From the NCBI GenBank assembly GCA_903861125.1, contig CAIOTF010000017.1:360757-424756 (forward strand): a stretch of DNA of 64,000 bases, in the 5' to 3' direction. This stretch comes from an uncultured Ignavibacteriota bacterium. Its GTDB lineage: Bacteria; Bacteroidota; Ignavibacteria; UBA10030; UBA8401. Numbering within the stretch: the first letter of the stretch is position 1; each line of letters starts with the position of its first letter. The notes below the pieces were generated by a model. That model was not told where the DNA came from. It worked only from the letters and a program-made list of their open reading frames with translations, and searched no databases. Positions 9,241 through 17,872 of this stretch are shown one piece after another. The position numbers were made by a program, and so were the translations under genes.

Positions 9241-9248
9241 GCATTCTC

Positions 9249-9968
9249 CTACATCAATATTTCAAAAAATGAATTAAGACCTAGTGGTTCAAGGCTGTAA
9301 AATGGCTCACCATATTCTACATTAATCAGACTTCCAAAATGCCTGTCGCGGGCATAGACCGACTCTAGAAATATGCGTGATGAAAGAATAGTCTCACGTT
9401 CTTTGCTTTTTGGATCATAGAATTGTGATCGGAACGCCAACAGAGATTCCTTTTTCGTTTCATAAACATCTGAAACATCCACGATGAATGATGGTTGGAA
9501 TTCATATTTTTGCATGAAATGAAAATATTTTTTGGGACGGTGCGGATCTTGAAGTTTTCCACGATACTTGGTCCGTATCTTCTCTAATCCGCTATAAAAC
9601 CATGCTTCACGGCACAATTGATGGGCATGTTCGTGATCCGGGTGGCGTTCAAGCCAATGAGGGAAAAGAAGCACGGCCGGCTGAAATAGGCGTATCATTT
9701 GGATGACTTTCGTAACATTTGACTGACTGACTTCAATATTGCCGTCAGACAATCCCAAACTTACTCTTGTTTGTATGCCAAGTATTTTTGCAGCGGCATC
9801 CGCTTCTTTCTTTCGTATCGAGCGGCTTCCACGGGTACCAAGTTCACCTTCAGTGAGGTCTAAAATTCCAACGTTTTTTCCCTGCCGCACTAACTTAGAG
9901 ACTGTTGCCGCACAAGATAATTCTATATCGTCCGGATGCGCACCAATAGCGAGGATATCTAATTTCAT
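9249..9968 (-). CDS. bshB1: Bacillithiol biosynthesis deacetylase BshB1 (PIG-L family)
   Basis: 239 aa, typical for the family. The zinc and catalytic motif GAHPDDIELSCAATVSKL opens the protein, followed by TEGELGTRGSRSIRKKEADAA, the BshB1 subtype hallmark, and HPDHEHAH for the third metal ligand. BshB1 removes the acetyl group of N-acetylglucosaminyl-malate in the second step of bacillithiol synthesis in the cytoplasm. bshA and bshC are not in the window. It is divergent from xseA across a 63-bp AT-rich gap that must hold both promoters. Confidence 0.9.
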   Translation of the reverse strand: MKLDILAIGAHPDDIELSCAATVSKLVRQGKNVGILDLTEGELGTRGSRSIRKKEADAAAKILGIQTRVSLGLSDGNIEVSQSNVTKVIQMIRLFQPAVLLFPHWLERHPDHEHAHQLCREAWFYSGLEKIRTKYRGKLQDPHRPKKYFHFMQKYEFQPSFIVDVSDVYETKKESLLAFRSQFYDPKSKERETILSSRIFLESVYARDRHFGSLINVEYGEPFYSLEPLGLNSFFEILM

Positions 9969-10031
9969 AGTTTTTTTTCATTTAATATAAGGAAGGTTTT
10001 TCTTATTCGCACTCTTTCGCTATATTTATCT

Positions 10032-11228
10032 ATGAAAGAAGGCAAAATACTTACAGTATCTGAGCTAACCCGGCAAATAAAAGGTGCATTGGAAAACGGT
10101 TTTTCCGACGTATGGATACAAGGTGAAATTTCTAATTTCAAGCTGCATACATCCGGTCATCTCTATTTTACCTTAAAGGATGAGCAATCGCAAATTTCAG
10201 CGGTGATGTGGAGAAGCAGAGCAGGGCAATTGATGTTCCGTCCAAATGACGGGATGAAAGTATTGCTGCATGGAAAAATTACCGTATATGAACCACGCGG
10301 CAATTATCAAATAGATTGTGCACAAATTCAGCCGCTTGGAAAAGGTGAACTTCAGATTGCATTTGAACAATTAAAACAAAAATTGCTTGATGAAGGGTTG
10401 TTTGACAAAGAAAGCAAGAAACAGCTTCCGGAATATCCGCGCCGTATTGGCATTGTAACTTCTCCAACCGGTGCTGCAATACGTGATATTATTTCAGTTT
10501 TACAACGAAGGTTTCCGGCAATTGAAATTGTTCTTGTTCCGGTGAAAGTGCAAGGGATCGGAGCTTCTGCAGAGATAGCCGCAGCGATCAAAGATCTCAA
10601 TACCCAGAATCTTGTTGATGTTATGATTATCGGCCGCGGTGGAGGATCGTTGGAAGATCTTTGGGCATTTAACGAAGAGATTGTCGCACGTGCGATCTTT
10701 TCCTCGAAAATCCCTGTTATCAGTGCCGTGGGTCATGAGATTGATTTCAGCATTAGCGATTTTGCAGCCGATTTACGTGCTCCGACACCATCCGCTGCTG
10801 CTGAACTTGTTGTTAAGGACAAGAGTGAAGTCGTTGAACTTATTCGCAATTATTGCTATACTATGAGCAGTTCAATGAACAATTCTATTGATTCATACCG
10901 GCAAACGATTGCACATCTCACACAAAGTTATTCGTTTAATAAGCCGCACGATATGCTTCGCCAGCGTAGTCAGATGATTGATGAACTTCACCGCCGCCTT
11001 GAACAGAATCTTGTGCATAATTTCAAATTGGCAAAACAGCAGTCACAATCACTCACTGCCCGGATCAATTCTTTGAATCCGCGATCAGTGCTTAAACGCG
11101 GGTATGCAATCATCAAACAGGAAAACAGAATAATTTCATCATTGAAAAATGTAAAAGCAGCAAAACCGGCAGCCATTGAATTTTATGACGGCATAGCCGA
11201 TGCAGAAATAATTGGGAAGAGAAAATAA
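10032..11228 (+). CDS. xseA: Exodeoxyribonuclease VII large subunit
   Basis: 398 aa. An N-terminal OB-fold nucleic-acid-binding domain (SDVWIQGEISNFKLHTSGHL, about residues 24-43) precedes the catalytic domain with GIVTSPTGAAIRDI, IGRGGGSLEDLWAFN and SAVGHEIDF, and a coiled C-terminal region. With XseB it degrades single-stranded DNA in both directions to oligonucleotides. The gene is slightly short for the family but contains all the usual blocks. Its stop overlaps the xseB ATG. Confidence 0.96.
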   Translation: MKEGKILTVSELTRQIKGALENGFSDVWIQGEISNFKLHTSGHLYFTLKDEQSQISAVMWRSRAGQLMFRPNDGMKVLLHGKITVYEPRGNYQIDCAQIQPLGKGELQIAFEQLKQKLLDEGLFDKESKKQLPEYPRRIGIVTSPTGAAIRDIISVLQRRFPAIEIVLVPVKVQGIGASAEIAAAIKDLNTQNLVDVMIIGRGGGSLEDLWAFNEEIVARAIFSSKIPVISAVGHEIDFSISDFAADLRAPTPSAAAELVVKDKSEVVELIRNYCYTMSSSMNNSIDSYRQTIAHLTQSYSFNKPHDMLRQRSQMIDELHRRLEQNLVHNFKLAKQQSQSLTARINSLNPRSVLKRGYAIIKQENRIISSLKNVKAAKPAAIEFYDGIADAEIIGKRK

Positions 11229-11461
11229 TGCCAAAAAAAGAATCAAAGAACTCATTTGAACAATCGCTGACACGCCTTGAAAAGATTGTTAATTTGCTCG
11301 AACAAGGGGACGTTCCGCTGGATGAGTCGTTGAAAATGTTCGAAGAGGGAGTTCTGCTTTCGAAAGAATGCATGGAAGCACTCAATAAAGCAGAGGTCAA
11401 GATCAAACAGTTAACGAAGGATCTGAATGGGAAATTACAGTTGACGGACTTTGAAGAATAA
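11228..11461 (+). CDS. xseB: Exodeoxyribonuclease VII small subunit
   Basis: 77 aa, the usual size. SFEQSLTRLEKIVNLLEQGD followed by LDESLKMFEEG is the characteristic helical-hairpin signature of XseB. Several small subunits wrap the XseA coiled coil in the holoenzyme. One-base overlaps with xseA upstream and dxs downstream show translational coupling; an xseA-xseB-(ispA)-dxs order is common in bacteria. Confidence 0.95.
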   Translation: MPKKESKNSFEQSLTRLEKIVNLLEQGDVPLDESLKMFEEGVLLSKECMEALNKAEVKIKQLTKDLNGKLQLTDFEE

Positions 11462-13371
11462 TGGAAAAATCAGGATCGAAATTTTTACAGTTCATTGACA
11501 CTCCGGTTGATCTAAGGAAACTGGATGTTTCGTCGTTACGCACAGTATGTTCTGAGGTGCGCGATTTTCTGGTGGACTCTGTTTCAAAAACAGGCGGTCA
11601 TCTTGGGGCTGGTTTAGGAGCAGTTGAATTGACAGTAGCGTTGCATTATGTATTTAACACTCCCGACGATAAACTTGTCTGGGACACAGGACATCAGGCA
11701 TATCCTCATAAAATTCTTACAGGACGGAAAAACCGGCTTCACACCATCCGCCAGAAAGACGGCTTGAGTGGGTTTCTTCGCCGTGACGAAAGCGAATACG
11801 ATACATTCGGTGCCGGACATGCCAATACAGCAATTTCCGCTGCATTAGGAATTGCCACCGCACGAGATTTTGCTCATAAAGATTTCAAAGTTGTCGCAAT
11901 TGTCGGTGACGGTTCATTGACTGGTGGCATGGCATACGAAGGATTGAACAATGCAGGGGTCCTGAAAAAGGATATGATTGTTGTTCTGAGTGATAATAAA
12001 ATGGTATCGCTATCTGCGAACAATCCGACACTGTGGTCGCTTCACAATTATTTTTCTGAAGCGCTGACACACCCTACGTATAATAAGTTCAAGGCGAATG
12101 TCTGGGATCTTACGGGAAAACTGGACACATTCGGCGACCGCTTGCGAAGCGTTGCAGGAAAACTTGAACGAGGCGTTAAAGCAGTGGTTACACCCGGAAT
12201 GATGTTTGAAGCGATGGGATTCCGTTATTTTGGGCCGTTTAACGGACACAATGTTGTGAAACTGGTTGAAGTCCTTCAGCACGTAAAAGAATTAAAAGGG
12301 CCTATACTCCTGCATATCAATACGGAAAAAGGGAAAGGATATGAACCGGCCGAAAGGGATGCTGCCAAACTGCATGGAGTATCTCCATTCGATAAATCAA
12401 CTGGAGTATCGCCTAAATCTACTGCCCCGGCCGCGTATACAAAGATCTTCGGCAATGCTCTCGTTGAAATTTGCAAGGAGAATCCAAAGGTAGTCGGTAT
12501 TACTGCGGCCATGCCCGATGGGACCGGCCTGGATATTTTACAGCAAGCGATGCCGAACCGATTTTTTGATGTTGGTATTGCCGAACAGCATGCGGTAACA
12601 TTTGCGGCGGGGTTAGCAACGGAAGGTTATATTCCGGTTGTTGCGATCTATTCTACTTTCTTACAGCGTGCATTCGATCAGATCATCCATGACGTTTCAC
12701 TGCAGGATCTGCATGTTGTATTCGTAATGGATCGTGCGGGACTTGTTGGCGCAGACGGACCGACGCACCATGGAACACTGGATCTTTCCTTCTTACGCTG
12801 TATCCCGAACATGGTGATCATGGCGCCTAAAGATGAAAATGAATTACGCGACATGCTGTATACAGCGGTACAGAAAAGAAATTGCCCGGTTGCAATACGG
12901 TATCCCAGAGGGAACTCGCTCGGTATTCCATTACGTCCAGTATTTCAGCAACTTCAAATTGGAAAATCGGAAACAGTACGCACCGGTAAAGACATAGCGA
13001 TTCTTGCCATTGGAACAATGGTAACACAATCTTTGCAGGCGGCTGATATCTTAGAGAAAGAAGGAATTCTTGCTGAAGTTGTGAATATGCGTTTTGTAAA
13101 ACCACTGGACAATGAATTGCTTGCGAACATTTCTAAGAGATTTTCAAGAATCATTACAGTGGAAGAAAATAGTGTTGTTGGCGGATTTGGTTCTGCAATC
13201 GTTGAAGCTTATGCCGCTATGAATACATCAAATCTCAATATTAAAATCCATGGTATACAGGATGGATATGTTACCCACGGAACGCCGGCAGAACTTTTTG
13301 CCTTAACCAAAATTGATGGAATAGGGATAGCCGGTATTGTGAAGGAATTTATTAAGCAACATAAATTGTAA
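11461..13371 (+). CDS. dxs: 1-deoxy-D-xylulose-5-phosphate synthase
   Basis: 636 aa, full length. Thiamine-diphosphate motif GDGSLTGGMAYEGLNNAG, the N-terminal DTGHQAYPHKILTGR block, and the transketolase pyrimidine-domain segments GIAEQHAVTFAAGLA and DRAGLVGADGPTHHG are all present. The enzyme condenses pyruvate and glyceraldehyde 3-phosphate to DXP, the entry to the MEP isoprenoid pathway and a precursor for thiamine and pyridoxal. It is coupled to xseB by overlapping start and stop codons. Confidence 0.97.
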   Translation: MEKSGSKFLQFIDTPVDLRKLDVSSLRTVCSEVRDFLVDSVSKTGGHLGAGLGAVELTVALHYVFNTPDDKLVWDTGHQAYPHKILTGRKNRLHTIRQKDGLSGFLRRDESEYDTFGAGHANTAISAALGIATARDFAHKDFKVVAIVGDGSLTGGMAYEGLNNAGVLKKDMIVVLSDNKMVSLSANNPTLWSLHNYFSEALTHPTYNKFKANVWDLTGKLDTFGDRLRSVAGKLERGVKAVVTPGMMFEAMGFRYFGPFNGHNVVKLVEVLQHVKELKGPILLHINTEKGKGYEPAERDAAKLHGVSPFDKSTGVSPKSTAPAAYTKIFGNALVEICKENPKVVGITAAMPDGTGLDILQQAMPNRFFDVGIAEQHAVTFAAGLATEGYIPVVAIYSTFLQRAFDQIIHDVSLQDLHVVFVMDRAGLVGADGPTHHGTLDLSFLRCIPNMVIMAPKDENELRDMLYTAVQKRNCPVAIRYPRGNSLGIPLRPVFQQLQIGKSETVRTGKDIAILAIGTMVTQSLQAADILEKEGILAEVVNMRFVKPLDNELLANISKRFSRIITVEENSVVGGFGSAIVEAYAAMNTSNLNIKIHGIQDGYVTHGTPAELFALTKIDGIGIAGIVKEFIKQHKL

Positions 13372-13396
13372 TTAATTTATCCGGGATTAAAGCAGC

Positions 13397-14419
13397 ATGA
13401 TCTCAAATGAAGGTCAAATAGAAAAAGCAAAGATCGGAATTGTCGGACTTGGTTGGATTGCACAAGTATTTCATTTGCCGATATTGTCAAAATTATCTGA
13501 TGTGGATATTACCTGTGTATGCGATGTAGATAAAACACGTGCTCGTGCACTGGCAGAAAAATACGGGATCAAACGATATTACACAGACTACAATGAGATG
13601 TTGATCAAAGAAGAACTCCATGCAGTAGATATATGCACATCAACGGATGTGCACAAAGAAGTTTCAATAGCATGCCTGGAATCTAAACGGGATGTTTTTG
13701 TTGAAAAACCGATTGCGCGCAAACTGGAAGAAGCGATTGCAATTGCAGATGCCGTAAAAAAGAATAAACGCAAACTTATGGTTGGTATGAATCACCGTTT
13801 CAGGCCCGATACGATGATGCTGCGCAGTTTCATTGAGAATAAAGAACTTGGTAAAGTATTTTATGCAAAAGCTGGTTGGCTGAAAAAACCGTCGTCAGAA
13901 GGTACATGGTTCTCACAAAAAGAAATGTCGGGAGGCGGCGTTATACTTGATATGGGTATTGTGATGCTTGATCTTGCACTATGGATGACCGGTTATCCGG
14001 AAGTCTCTGGCGTTAAAGCTTCAAACTATTCTCATAAAACAAAAGTTGAAGATTCTTCTGTTGCATTTCTTGCATTGAAAAATGGGTCTACGATCACAAT
14101 TGAAGTAAGTTGGAACTTTCACATAGAGAACGAATTGTATTATTGTAATATCTATGGTGAACAGGGAAGCGGAAAGATCAATCCTCTGATGATCCATAAA
14201 GAAATGCACGGCAATATTGTTAATGTGACACCGGTGAAAACTGATACCTCTCAGAATGCATTGAAAAAATCGTATGAAAATGAATTGAAGCATTTTATCG
14301 GTTCGGTGAGAGGTATGCATAATGTCATTTCTACTGCTCAGGAAGCGGTGCAAAGGATGCAGATAATCGATGCCATATACAGATCCAGTCTAAAAGGTAA
14401 AGAGATCACTTTCAAGTAA
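13397..14419 (+). CDS. Gfo/Idh/MocA family oxidoreductase
   Basis: 340 aa. The N-terminal Rossmann fold (IGIVGLGWIAQVFHLPIL, about residues 12-29) binds NAD(P), and VEKPIARKLEEAIA carries the EKP motif with the catalytic Lys of the family. The C-terminal alpha/beta domain includes GGGVILDMGIVMLDLALWM. Members act on sugars, inositols or related hydroxy compounds, and the substrate cannot be predicted here. It starts 25 bp after dxs and is followed by a terminator-like hairpin, so it probably ends the xseA-led transcript. Confidence 0.85.
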   Translation: MISNEGQIEKAKIGIVGLGWIAQVFHLPILSKLSDVDITCVCDVDKTRARALAEKYGIKRYYTDYNEMLIKEELHAVDICTSTDVHKEVSIACLESKRDVFVEKPIARKLEEAIAIADAVKKNKRKLMVGMNHRFRPDTMMLRSFIENKELGKVFYAKAGWLKKPSSEGTWFSQKEMSGGGVILDMGIVMLDLALWMTGYPEVSGVKASNYSHKTKVEDSSVAFLALKNGSTITIEVSWNFHIENELYYCNIYGEQGSGKINPLMIHKEMHGNIVNVTPVKTDTSQNALKKSYENELKHFIGSVRGMHNVISTAQEAVQRMQIIDAIYRSSLKGKEITFK

Positions 14420-14446
14420 TATTGAACCGGAACAAATGATACAATG

Positions 14447-14484
14447 ACATCACGAATCGGTTAATGTTTGTGATGTTTTTTTTG
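14447..14484 (+). terminator. Terminator before ribD
   Basis: ACATCACGAAT (14447-14457) can pair with GTTTGTGATGT (14466-14476, with two G-T wobbles) and runs into eight T residues. It separates the oxidoreductase from ribD. Confidence 0.65.
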
Positions 14485-14494
14485 TTATTGAATT

Positions 14495-15586
14495 ATGAAT
14501 CGTGCTGACAATAGGTGGATGAAGTATTGTTTTACACTGGCGGAAAAAGGAGTCGGCAAGGTGAGCCCTAATCCGCTGGTTGGAGCAGTAATCGTAAAGA
14601 ACGGGAAAATGATTGCCGAAGGATATCATCAGCGCTATGGAAGCAGTCATGCTGAAGTAAATGCGATTCGTGATGCACAAAGGAAAAAGATAGATATTAA
14701 GGGCGCAACGATATATGTTAATTTAGAACCATGTTTTCATTTTGGGAAAACTCCACCGTGTGTAGACGAGATTGTGAAGTTAGGATTTTCAAGAGTGGTA
14801 ATCTCAACGGATGATCCAAATCCTCTTGTAGCAGGTAAGAGTATTAAGAAACTGCGTGCAAACGGGATTAAAGTGAAAAATGGGGTGCTTGCGAAGGATG
14901 GAAAAAATTTGAATGAAAAATTTTTCAAATATATCCGGACCAGCGTACCTTTTGTCTCTGTGAAAGTAGCCAGCACCTCTGATGGTTTTATCGCACGGCC
15001 CGACGGTGATTCTCATTGGATTTCCAATGCACAGTCGAGAATGATAGTGCATCAAATGCGGAACGAATATGACGCAGTTCTTGTCGGTGCTACAACAGTA
15101 ATAAATGATGATCCTCTGTTGACTGTGAGAACAGTGGAAGGCCGAAATCCTGTCAGGGTGGTTATTGATGGAAATTTTTCAGTTCCAATGACAAGCAAAA
15201 TATTTAATGATGATGCCAACACTATTGTGTATGTCGCAAAACGTATCATACGGACAGAAAGAAAAAAAATCGCTTTTTTACACAAAAAAGGTATCGATAT
15301 TATTCCAATGCCTGAACATTCAGGAAAATTGAACATTCATCACATTCTTCGCGATTTATCTGCGCGGGGGATTGCATCAGTTCTGGTAGAAGGCGGACAA
15401 AAAACATTGACAGAATTTTTCAATGCACGTGCCGTGGATACTTTCCATGTTTTTAAGGCAAAAAAGAAATATGGGTCGGGGATAAAGATATTCGGCGATC
15501 TTTCTGTATCTTTTTATAAGAGAAGAGTTCAAAGTAAACATTTTGGCACCGACCATTATGCTGAATACTCCATACGCTATGTATAA
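14495..15586 (+). CDS. ribD: Bifunctional riboflavin biosynthesis deaminase/reductase RibD
   Basis: 363 aa. The N-terminal cytidine-deaminase-like domain has the zinc ligands in HAEVNAI and PCFHFGKTPPC. The C-terminal HTP reductase domain starts near SVKVASTSDGFIA and contains VEGGQKTLTEFF. It carries out the deamination and side-chain reduction steps of riboflavin synthesis. The stop overlaps the best start of the following serine hydrolase. No FMN riboswitch is visible in the 75-bp upstream gap. ribE follows one gene later. Confidence 0.95.
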   Translation: MNRADNRWMKYCFTLAEKGVGKVSPNPLVGAVIVKNGKMIAEGYHQRYGSSHAEVNAIRDAQRKKIDIKGATIYVNLEPCFHFGKTPPCVDEIVKLGFSRVVISTDDPNPLVAGKSIKKLRANGIKVKNGVLAKDGKNLNEKFFKYIRTSVPFVSVKVASTSDGFIARPDGDSHWISNAQSRMIVHQMRNEYDAVLVGATTVINDDPLLTVRTVEGRNPVRVVIDGNFSVPMTSKIFNDDANTIVYVAKRIIRTERKKIAFLHKKGIDIIPMPEHSGKLNIHHILRDLSARGIASVLVEGGQKTLTEFFNARAVDTFHVFKAKKKYGSGIKIFGDLSVSFYKRRVQSKHFGTDHYAEYSIRYV

Positions 15587-16481
15587 GAATTTCATAACAT
15601 CAAATATTATTGTTCTCAGCATTTTATTATTCACTATGATGCCTGCTCAGTCTTCCAACAACGTTGCATCCCTAAAGAAAAAAATTGAATCAATGGTGGC
15701 CGGTCACAAAGGGACGTTCGCAGTTGTTTATAAGGATCTGCAGTCAAATACGATATTGTGTTTGAATGAACGCGAACAGTTTCATGCTGCAAGCACAATG
15801 AAAACTCCTATAATGATTGAAGTATTCAAACAGGTGCATGAAAAAAAAATATCTTTGGATGATTCTATCCTTGTCAGAAATTCGTTTAAGAGCATCGTCG
15901 ACAGCAGTGAATATTCATTGAGTATTTCGGATGACAGTGAAGATAGTCTGTATAGTCGTCTTGGGAAAAATGAAACAATACGGAATCTTCTCTTTAAGAT
16001 GATCACAGTCAGTAGCAATCTTGCCGCAAATATTCTTATAGGTATTGTAGGACCGGATAATATTACGAAGACCTTGCAGTCTATGAAAGTAAACGACATG
16101 CGGGTCCTTCGTGGTGTCGAAGATTCCAAAGCATTTGAGGCGGGGCAAAATAATACAACGACTGCTTATGATCTTTCATTAATTTTTGAATTGATAGCAA
16201 AAAAAGAGTCTGTTATACGCGAATCTAGCGAAGCAATGCTAAAGATTTTGTTTGCTCAGAAATATAACGACATGATTCCTGCAAAACTTCCTAAGAACGT
16301 AAAGGTAGCCCATAAAACAGGATCTATAACAAATGTTCAGCATGATTCCGGTATAGTGTATCTACCTGATGGAAGAGCGTATGTACTTGTTATTTTGTCG
16401 AAAAACCTCAGGTCCAATAAGGATGGGATAGATGTTATTGCGTCGATCTCCGAGGAAATTTATAACTTTGCGAGCCGATAA
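15579..16481 (+). CDS. Secreted beta-lactamase-like serine hydrolase (class A/PBP fold)
   Basis: 300 aa from the ATG at 15579, which gives a clean signal peptide (MYKNFITSNIIVLSILLF); in-frame codons at 15543 and 15558 would add residues still inside ribD. The active-site triad motifs of the penicillin-recognising fold are visible: S72-T-M-K75 in AASTMKTPIM, an SxN element in TVSSNLAANIL, and KTG in AHKTGSI. Class A beta-lactamases carry a Glu in the omega loop; here the equivalent region (VEDSKAFEAGQNN) is divergent, so beta-lactam hydrolysis is not assured. A periplasmic peptidoglycan or ester hydrolase is equally possible. It lies between ribD and ribE and upstream of a PASTA protein. Confidence 0.8.
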   Translation: MYKNFITSNIIVLSILLFTMMPAQSSNNVASLKKKIESMVAGHKGTFAVVYKDLQSNTILCLNEREQFHAASTMKTPIMIEVFKQVHEKKISLDDSILVRNSFKSIVDSSEYSLSISDDSEDSLYSRLGKNETIRNLLFKMITVSSNLAANILIGIVGPDNITKTLQSMKVNDMRVLRGVEDSKAFEAGQNNTTTAYDLSLIFELIAKKESVIRESSEAMLKILFAQKYNDMIPAKLPKNVKVAHKTGSITNVQHDSGIVYLPDGRAYVLVILSKNLRSNKDGIDVIASISEEIYNFASR

Positions 16482-16484
16482 AAT

Positions 16485-17075
16485 ATGTTTACAGGAATTG
16501 TTGAAGAAATAGGTATCATCCGTTCAATAACATCATTTGGAGATGGAATTGAATTTGAAATATCGGCAAAAATAATTATGTCAGATCTTTCCGTAGACAA
16601 TAGCATTTGTGTCAATGGTGTTTGCCTTACTGTTGTCAGAAAGCAGAAAAGCTTTTTTACTATCCAGGCTGTGAAGGAAACACTATTAAAAACTAATCTT
16701 GGAATGTTGCACAAAAACAGTATTGTAAATTTAGAACGCTCAGTAAAACTGCATGATCGATTGGGAGGACATCTAGTGCAAGGTCATGTTGATGTTACTG
16801 GGACCGTAGAAAAAGTTGAGAAATTGAAAACAAGCTGGATGTACACGTTCTCGATACCAAAGAGATTCAGAAAATATCTTATCACTGTTGGATCCATAAC
16901 TGTTGATGGTACTAGTTTAACGGTGGCGCGACTAAAACGGGATACATTTACGGTAGCTATTATTCCATACACCTTTGTAAATACGGTTTTTCATCAGTAT
17001 AAAAAAGGGTGTAAAGTAAATTTGGAATTCGATATCATCGGCAAGTATCTAGAGAGTTTAGTACATTATAAGTAA
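16485..17075 (+). CDS. ribE: Riboflavin synthase alpha chain
   Basis: 196 aa. Two lumazine-binding repeats are visible: MFTGIVEEIG ... SICVNGVCLTV in the first half and GGHLVQGHVDVTG ... SITVDGTSLTVA in the second. The enzyme dismutates two 6,7-dimethyl-8-ribityllumazine molecules to riboflavin in the cytoplasm. It starts 3 bp after the serine hydrolase stop, and its own stop overlaps the next start by one base. ribH and ribBA are not in the window. Confidence 0.96.
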   Translation: MFTGIVEEIGIIRSITSFGDGIEFEISAKIIMSDLSVDNSICVNGVCLTVVRKQKSFFTIQAVKETLLKTNLGMLHKNSIVNLERSVKLHDRLGGHLVQGHVDVTGTVEKVEKLKTSWMYTFSIPKRFRKYLITVGSITVDGTSLTVARLKRDTFTVAIIPYTFVNTVFHQYKKGCKVNLEFDIIGKYLESLVHYK

Positions 17076-17869
17076 TGAAGAACTATAAACGCATATTCAC
17101 CGACATTTTTACTTCAAAAACCATCCGGCCATTTTTGTGGATTATCGGAATATTAACCGCGATTCTTTTTGTCCTCGATACGTTTATTATGCCGTACTAC
17201 GTAAACAAAGGCGGTACTCTTGCTGTGCCTAAGGTTGTTGGATTGAAAGAAGCAGCGGCACGGAAAATTCTTGATTCTCTTCACCTGGAACCGAGACGCG
17301 GAGAAATTCGTCAGGATCCTTCTTATCCTGAAGGATATGTGATTCTTCAAAATCCTGAGGCTGAACAAACGGTAAAAATGGGACGCAGAGTATACCTGAC
17401 GATATCGGGAGGAGAACAGGATGTTATTGTTCCATCATTACGCGGCAGGTCGATCCGTGACGCAAAATTTGCTTTAGATAGAGCAGCTCTCAGACAAGGT
17501 GCTATTCAATATCAAGTATCCATTGAACTGCCGGAAGGGACGATTATTACTCAAGATATCCCTCCGGGCTCCAAAGTAAAAAAGAATATGTTTATCAGTG
17601 TCATTGTCAGTGCCGGCGAATCGATGGACAGCATTTATATACCATCTTTGATAGGAAAAACACTCAGTGAAGCACAAAAAATATTAAAAGAAAAAGGGCT
17701 GCGCACCGGGAATATCACTTATCAGATCAACGAAGAGTTATTGCCGAATACAGTCATCGATCAACTTCCTCGCGAGAATGAAATTGTGACCACACAAAAG
17801 GAAGTGGATCTTTTTATCGCGCAGGCGCCCGAACAATCCGTGAAAAAACAAGAACGTGAAAAAAAATAA
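17075..17869 (+). CDS. Membrane-anchored triple PASTA-domain protein without kinase
   Basis: 264 aa. A short cytoplasmic N-terminus and one membrane helix (about residues 18-41) precede three PASTA domains, beginning at VPKVVGLKEAAARKIL, VPSLRGRSIRDAKFAL and IPSLIGKTLSEAQKIL. The tail is highly charged (about 255-264). PASTA modules usually sense peptidoglycan or beta-lactams as outer parts of Ser/Thr kinases or PBPs, but no kinase or transpeptidase domain is present. A cell-wall scaffold or sensor role is inference. The start overlaps the ribE stop, and rpe follows after 3 bp. Confidence 0.88.
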   Translation: MKNYKRIFTDIFTSKTIRPFLWIIGILTAILFVLDTFIMPYYVNKGGTLAVPKVVGLKEAAARKILDSLHLEPRRGEIRQDPSYPEGYVILQNPEAEQTVKMGRRVYLTISGGEQDVIVPSLRGRSIRDAKFALDRAALRQGAIQYQVSIELPEGTIITQDIPPGSKVKKNMFISVIVSAGESMDSIYIPSLIGKTLSEAQKILKEKGLRTGNITYQINEELLPNTVIDQLPRENEIVTTQKEVDLFIAQAPEQSVKKQEREKK

Positions 17870-17872
17870 GCC

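Noticed and set aside
14420..14494. FMN riboswitch before ribD
   Set aside because: The gap is only 75 bp and contains a simple terminator hairpin; none of the RFN element blocks is visible.
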